A DNA stretch of 13,130 nucleotides from Smittium mucronatum (taxonomy: Eukaryota > Kickxellomycota > Harpellomycetes > Harpellales > Legeriomycetaceae), in the NCBI GenBank assembly GCA_001953115.1, contig LSSL01005230.1, positions 1-13,130 on the forward strand, in the 5' to 3' direction. The notes under the pieces are model-generated. The model saw nothing but the letters and a program-made list of their open reading frames with translations. It was not told the DNA's origin and did no database searches. This document shows, piece after piece, positions 9,055 through 13,130 of the stretch (position 1 is its first letter; each line of letters begins with the position of its first letter). Both the position numbers and the translations under genes were made by a program.

Positions 9055-9170
9055 AATTAAAAATAAAATCGAATTAAAAATAAAATCGAATTAAAAATAA
9101 AATCGAATTAAAAATAAAATCGAATTAAAAATAAAATCGAATTAAAAATAAAATCGAATTAAAAATAAAA
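9055..9170. repeat. 17-bp minisatellite, 6.8 copies
   Basis: The unit AATTAAAAATAAAATCG is present in six identical consecutive copies (9055-9156), followed by a partial seventh identical over its first 14 bases (9157-9170). The unit length is not a multiple of three, so it is unlikely to encode protein. Perfect identity indicates recent expansion or homogenisation. Each unit carries two A tracts. A 14-base piece of the unit, AATAAAATCGAATT, also occurs at 2517-2530, though matches of that length are expected in DNA of this composition. Confidence 0.98.
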
Positions 9171-11018
9171 GCCAATTTTATTACTGTCGTTCCTTAAAGG
9201 TTAAATTTACGTTAAAAATTTATTTATTTTTATTTATAATCACAAATTTGTATAATTACGTATTAATTTATAACGATAAAAAAATTCTCCGATCATAAAT
9301 AAGTGAAATTTTAATTTAAAAATATTTCGAGAAAAATATTCTGGTATAATGAAAATGTACAAATATTTATCGAAATTTCTATTTTTTAACTTTTTATTCT
9401 ATAAAACCGAATTATCCAAAAAAAACCACACAGTTAAATCAGATCATATCTAATTAAATATAAAAAATTGCTGGCTAAGGGTCAAAAAAGCTTAGGATAT
9501 AATATATATGTTTTTTATGAGGATGTGGTCTTTTTTTGGCGATTTTGATTCTTATGTAATTGTGATCCAATTTTTTGAATACCATCATTTGATAGCACTA
9601 ATAAAACATTAGAGTGGATTCTTTCAATTATAAAATTATATTTTAATTCAATTAATATACCAATAAAAGTAAGCTAGCTCATTATAAAATATCATAATGT
9701 ATATTTCGTTTTTTTCACATCTAGATAAAAAATTAATACCATTCGTTAATTATCCAAATTTTAATAAATTGTTAGTTTATCTATCAAAAAAATACCATTT
9801 TTTCATACTAAATTCAAATAGTGGATTTAGGTGACATATAATCCCTAGAATTGAGCTAATATTTAATTAATAATTTTTATTCATTTAGGCTGAATTATTA
9901 TCTCTAATTATGGTCCTCATATTCCTGAATACTGATGGTCGATAAAAACAATGAGACTATTGTTGTTTACTTTTATATTGTCATAATATTTGCTAAATGG
10001 AAATTTTTCCTTGAAGAATCGTTTATCAAATTGATCCAATGATAAAGATTTAATTGACTAAATTTAAAATTATATTCTAACAATTTTATTTATTTTTAAA
10101 TCGATTTACTAAAATATCAAAAGATTTTTTATTCTATAATAAATACACTATCAATTATTTTACCCGATTATAATAAATAGGTTCAAAATTATCAAAAAAA
10201 GATCAAAAACACATAAGGATCGTATCCAGATACAACATGTATTTTGAAAGTGTTTAAGATCTGCAGATTAATTCAATCTAAATGGTTAAAATCACCATAC
10301 CATATTTAATTGATTTTAAATGGACAAAATCTTGATAAAATTTTCACAAGTTAAAAACTATGCTAATTTTAGTAAAAAAATTACAAATAATAATCAATAG
10401 GGGTTTGAAATCAGTTTATTAAAAATAAATATATAATTTTTTGTGAAGGGGGCTTTAAAAAAAGTTACAGGATATCTTCAGAGCAAGTAAATAAAAAAAT
10501 CACATTTATTAATAATGATTTAATTAATAAAATCTAATCAAATATTAAAGCTTGGATTTCAGCATTTTTATCGAAATAAAATAGAGAAAAATAAAAATGA
10601 TCTTTTTTAAGCGTTGCAACTTAATCTCTGCTGTAAAAAATACGCGCATTATCTTTATATGAGAAATTTTAAATTTTCTATATATATCTTTAGCAATTTA
10701 TTTTATTTTACTCTGTAAATCTTATAAGAATTAACGAAATCAGAAAAAGCAATAAAATAATAACAAAAATGATAAAAAAAAGATAAAAAAACAATTTATA
10801 ATGATTCAGGGAAATACAAAAAATTCAAGTTCCACCAGCTCTTATTATCTACCCGCTAAATCTGTGGATTCGATTTTTTTCAAAAAAAAAAAAAGCTTTC
10901 GGATAATATAATAACTCTACATATATATTTTGTATGTGATTTTGTTTTACATGCGTTTTTGATTATTTTTTGGTGATTTTTATTTATACGATTTCGACCC
11001 GGAACCATTTCGATTGAT
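9171..11018. other. AT-rich desert without recognisable genes
   Basis: No gene is recognisable. A 36-codon ATG frame at 10801-10911 lies in a GC patch and is rich in serine, but its length is well within chance. Other items are a G5 run at 10447-10451, a CpG-containing patch at about 10611-10650, an A13 run at 10882-10894 followed by GCTTT, and a GC patch at about 10988-11015. Confidence 0.55.
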
Positions 11019-11021
11019 TTT

Positions 11022-11063
11022 TATTGGATAAACTACTGAATTAATTTATGCTTTTATCCAATA
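11022..11063. repeat. Perfect 11-bp inverted repeat around 20 bases
   Basis: TATTGGATAAA (11022-11032) and TTTATCCAATA (11053-11063) are perfect complements. A related arrangement lies at 7619-7667, where TTTTATTGGATAAA is followed by CCAATAAAA. Both may be protein-binding dyads or chance. Confidence 0.55.
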
Positions 11064-11244
11064 TATTTTTATTTTATATTTTTTCATGAAATGGAAGCTT
11101 CAATTATGGGATATAGAATTATGCTCATTGTTTTGAGAGTCATTTTAAAAAAACTAGCCTATGAAATATATTTATTTCAAAAAAGGAATCCGCACATTCA
11201 ATGTTTTTTTTAATAAATCTCAGGTTTATTGGGTTTTTTTACGA

Positions 11245-11275
11245 GTATTAAATTAGGATTTATCCTATTTAATAC
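11245..11275. repeat. Near-perfect 31-bp palindrome
   Basis: GTATTAAAT (11245-11253) pairs with ATTTAATAC (11267-11275), and AGGAT (11255-11259) with ATCCT (11262-11266). Only T11254 is unpaired, giving 14 complementary pairs, three of them G-C, with a central TT. It is the longest near-perfect dyad I found and is well beyond what this composition should give. No T run follows on either strand, so it does not look like an intrinsic terminator. An operator-like site, a cruciform-forming sequence or a small RNA hairpin are possible. Confidence 0.8.
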
Positions 11276-11294
11276 ACCATGATTCTCTAATAAC

Positions 11295-11318
11295 ATTAAA
11301 ATTAAAATTAAAATTAAA
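11295..11318. repeat. (ATTAAA)4 hexamer repeat
   Basis: Four exact copies of ATTAAA lie 20 bases after the 31-bp palindrome. This is a short microsatellite. Confidence 0.95.
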
Positions 11319-11369
11319 GTGGAATATATAGGATATATTTATTGATGAAATTAAAATTGAATAAAAAAT

Positions 11370-11384
11370 CATTTCATTTCATTT
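11370..11384. repeat. (CATTT)3 pentamer repeat
   Basis: Three copies of CATTT occur here. ATGAAAT just upstream (about 11345-11351) is complementary to ATTTCAT within the repeat. Confidence 0.85.
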
Positions 11385-11390
11385 ATTTTG

Positions 11391-12076
11391 TTGAATAGGC
11401 TTTGTGTTATTAAAATATACTAGATCTGTTTAATATAAAAATACTTTAGGTCTTATAATTTTATCTTATAATAAAAATAATTAATACAGAAGAAAAATTT
11501 AAAACTATCAAATAATGCAGTTTATTAATAAAAACAGTTTATAAAGATTAAAATGTTATCTAAAATGTGAAATTCTATTAAATAATTATCTTCAAAACGA
11601 GTTGAAATCAAACGGTACTTTATCTATTTATTTTAAATATTATAATAGAAAATATGTAAAAATTATAGATAATTAAGTGAAATATTAATATTTTTTAGTG
11701 ATATATGCAAAAAGATACAAAGTTTTTATGTAGGGTATCTTTTTAGCTTAAAATGATAAATAAGAATCTATTTTAGTGTGGCCATAAGATTATAAACTTT
11801 TTTTTTTTAATAAAAATGTTCAAAAGCTAAGAGGTATAATTTCAATTTCAACTCAAATTTTCGCAAATTCTTCTCAATTTTATATATAGTCATATTTTGT
11901 AAACATTAGGCCAAATAATTGATAAAAAAGTCACAAATTTTAACAGAAAATCGTTTTTGCGTACCATTCTTAGCCGCTACTGAATAATAAAGGTTAATTA
12001 TATTTCAAACTAAATAATAACCTACATAAAATAAGGTATATATGGAAGTATTTTATAATGAAATATTTATTATTTA
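11391..12076. other. AT-rich desert without recognisable genes
   Basis: No coding potential is visible on either strand. It contains the terminator-like inverted repeat at 11709-11744 and an 11-base T run near 11798-11808. Confidence 0.6.
11709..11744. terminator. Terminator-like 10-bp stem ending in T5
   Basis: AAAAAGATAC (11709-11718) and GTATCTTTTT (11735-11744) are perfect complements around a 16-base loop. With A5 entering and T5 leaving, the element is symmetric and would look like a weak bidirectional intrinsic terminator in a bacterium. Only two pairs are G-C, and no gene points into it from either side. Confidence 0.25.
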
Positions 12077-12139
12077 AAAATATTAACCGATTTTGCAAAT
12101 TATTTTACAAAATTTGCAATTCGATTGCATTAATATTTT
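12077..12139. repeat. Nested inverted repeat
   Basis: An outer 10-bp pair, AAAATATTAA (12077-12086) and TTAATATTTT (12130-12139), encloses an inner 9-bp pair, TTGCAAATT (12093-12101) and AATTTGCAA (12111-12119), with a 9-base loop. Part of the inner right arm can instead form TGCAAT-TCG-ATTGCA (12115-12129). The outer and inner pairs share nearly the same centre, giving a 63-base fold with one internal loop. Confidence 0.6.
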
Positions 12140-12584
12140 AAGAAATTTAAATTAATATATTTACTTTAAAATTTAAAAAAATATATCTTTATATTAACAC
12201 CAAACTCAAAAAACTGGCAAAATTAAATATGATAACTTGGGTCTGAAGATAAAATTTCAGGTCAAAGCTACCCCTCAGTTACAAGAAATTCTAATTTGGA
12301 TCATTATTTTTTGTTTTATTTTATTGGAAAAAATTATAATTTTGTTGAAAAATTAATGATTTCATTATCTAAACGAATATAATGATTAAAATAATCACCC
12401 CAAAAAAAGTTTCTCGATATCATTCGATGCCATAAACTCCAAAAAATAATCAAAACCACATACAAAAAATACATAGTTAATTTAGCTCATCATAATTTCA
12501 GAATATTTTTTTACCGTCTTTCTTATAAAAAACTTAATTTATAATATTTGGCATATATTTTAATGTGATATTAACATGGAAAGG

Positions 12585-12602
12585 GATAGAGATGATAGAG
12601 AT
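12585..12602 (+). repeat. GATAGAGAT direct duplication
   Basis: GATAGAGAT occurs twice in tandem (12585-12593 and 12594-12602), followed by GAT. The surrounding + strand from about 12578 to 12610 is nearly all purine plus T, like the GAT-rich repeat at 5356-5391. Confidence 0.9.
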
Positions 12603-12914
12603 GATTGAAATTTGATATTAAAATTTTATTAATAAATCTCTTTATTAAAATCAGATAGTGTATTCACCGGAAATTATTCTTTGAAGTAATATTAGCACAT
12701 GTTTTTTTCGATTTTTTTATAAATTCTTTCAATATAAATAACTTTGATTTTTTTTAACTATAGCTAAACAGAAAAAACAATCAATAAAAAGGTAATTTTT
12801 GGATTTAAATCATTGGATATGTTGCTATTATCACTGTTTAACAAGTTGACCGAGTTATGACACCTAATACAAAAAAATCGACAGTATTGTAATCAAAAAA
12901 ATTGATAAATTCCA

Positions 12915-12935
12915 AATAATAATAATAATAATAAT
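12915..12935. repeat. (AAT)7 microsatellite
   Basis: Seven perfect copies of AAT occur here. Trinucleotide slippage tracts of this kind are common in eukaryotic non-coding DNA and uncommon in compact bacterial genomes. Confidence 0.97.
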
Positions 12936-13130
12936 AAATTATTGTCATTATCGAAAAAATTGCAGCTTTTTTTATTATATCAAATCAGTGGATGCTAATT
13001 ATTAGTATTGATTTTTATAAAAAAGTTAAAATTTATTGTTTTTAATATCGTTTTTGTTAATAAACCTGTATTATTAATTATTTTTATTATTCAAAAGATT
13101 TAAATTTTGTTTTAAGATATCTTAATGGTA

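Larger units (their letters stand above)
12140..13130. other. AT-rich desert with simple repeats
   Basis: No gene is recognisable. The stretch holds the GATAGAGAT duplication and the AAT microsatellite. A modest GC patch lies at about 12815-12862 with no clear structure. Confidence 0.6.

Noticed and set aside
9055..9170. CRISPR array
   Set aside because: The 17-bp copies are directly adjacent with no unique spacers, so it is a tandem minisatellite.
4137..9350. Two copies of CTGGTATAAT (about 4137 and 9341) as extended -10 promoters
   Set aside because: About two TGNTATAAT matches are expected by chance in a window of this composition, and neither precedes a gene.
10801..10911. Serine-rich 36-codon frame in a GC patch
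   Set aside because: It is too short to distinguish from chance, with no ribosome-binding box or known motif.
10975..11045. Minus-strand NGSGSKS resembling a nucleotide-binding loop
   Set aside because: The open stretch is only about 20 codons. The order of residues does not fit GxxGxGK[ST], and nothing else of an ATPase is visible nearby.
11072..11082. Match to the yeast replication-origin core WTTTAYRTTTW
   Set aside because: Such matches are expected repeatedly in DNA this AT-rich, and nothing shows a yeast host.
1..13130. Genes read with TGA or TAA/TAG reassigned
   Set aside because: I tried this only locally. TGA and TAA are both dense in every stretch I examined, and no long protein-like frame appeared. 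A full computed check with codes 4 and 6 was not possible.

Overview
This 13,130-base window is an extremely AT-rich, apparently gene-free stretch. Rows counted by hand give about 26% GC for bases 1-600 and about 24% for 601-1440. Most rows sampled after about 1.7 kb give 10-20%. No reading frame exceeds 65 codons on either strand. The handful of 60-65 codon frames is roughly what random sequence of about 20% GC would give, because a stop is expected every ten codons or so. I recognise no protein family, tRNA, rRNA, transposase, CRISPR array or phage module.

The host cannot be named from this. A long non-coding desert with microsatellites, a minisatellite and frequent A or T tracts fits intergenic or micronuclear DNA of an AT-rich eukaryote, such as a microsporidian, ciliate, dictyostelid, nematode or insect. 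It also fits a large organellar spacer or heavily eroded symbiont DNA. CpG is not visibly depleted (12 in the first 600 bases, about what composition predicts), which argues against a heavily CpG-methylated genome. The exact tandem repeats and GC-containing stems argue against a shuffled artificial sequence.

Layout. Bases 1-1440 are the least AT-rich part. They hold two overlapping short frames (237-428 and 412-594), the second with a GGAGA box before its ATG, and a cluster of GACGATT motifs. Bases 1441-5316 are featureless apart from a small GC island with alternative stems (2181-2255), a GC-rich bulged hairpin followed by a T tract (3720-3762) and an ATTTTT repeat hairpin (4899-4933). Bases 5317-8105 contain a weak 60-codon frame built partly on a GAT-rich tandem repeat, and several dyads. 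One of these is a pair of mutually exclusive stems next to a 14-base A run (6542-6614). Bases 8106-11018 include a hairpin at 8847-8869 and a nearly perfect 17-bp minisatellite (9055-9170). Bases 11019-13130 are richest in structure: an 11-bp inverted repeat, a near-perfect 31-bp palindrome (11245-11275), ATTAAA and CATTT repeats, a terminator-like stem (11709-11744), a nested inverted repeat (12077-12139), a GATAGAGAT duplication and an (AAT)7 microsatellite.

No genes can be seen working together here. If the window has a function, it is more likely structural or regulatory (chromatin or bent DNA, replication, non-coding RNA) than protein coding. I did not find convincing evidence of a new biological system. 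The best leads are the hairpins that stand out against the AT background.
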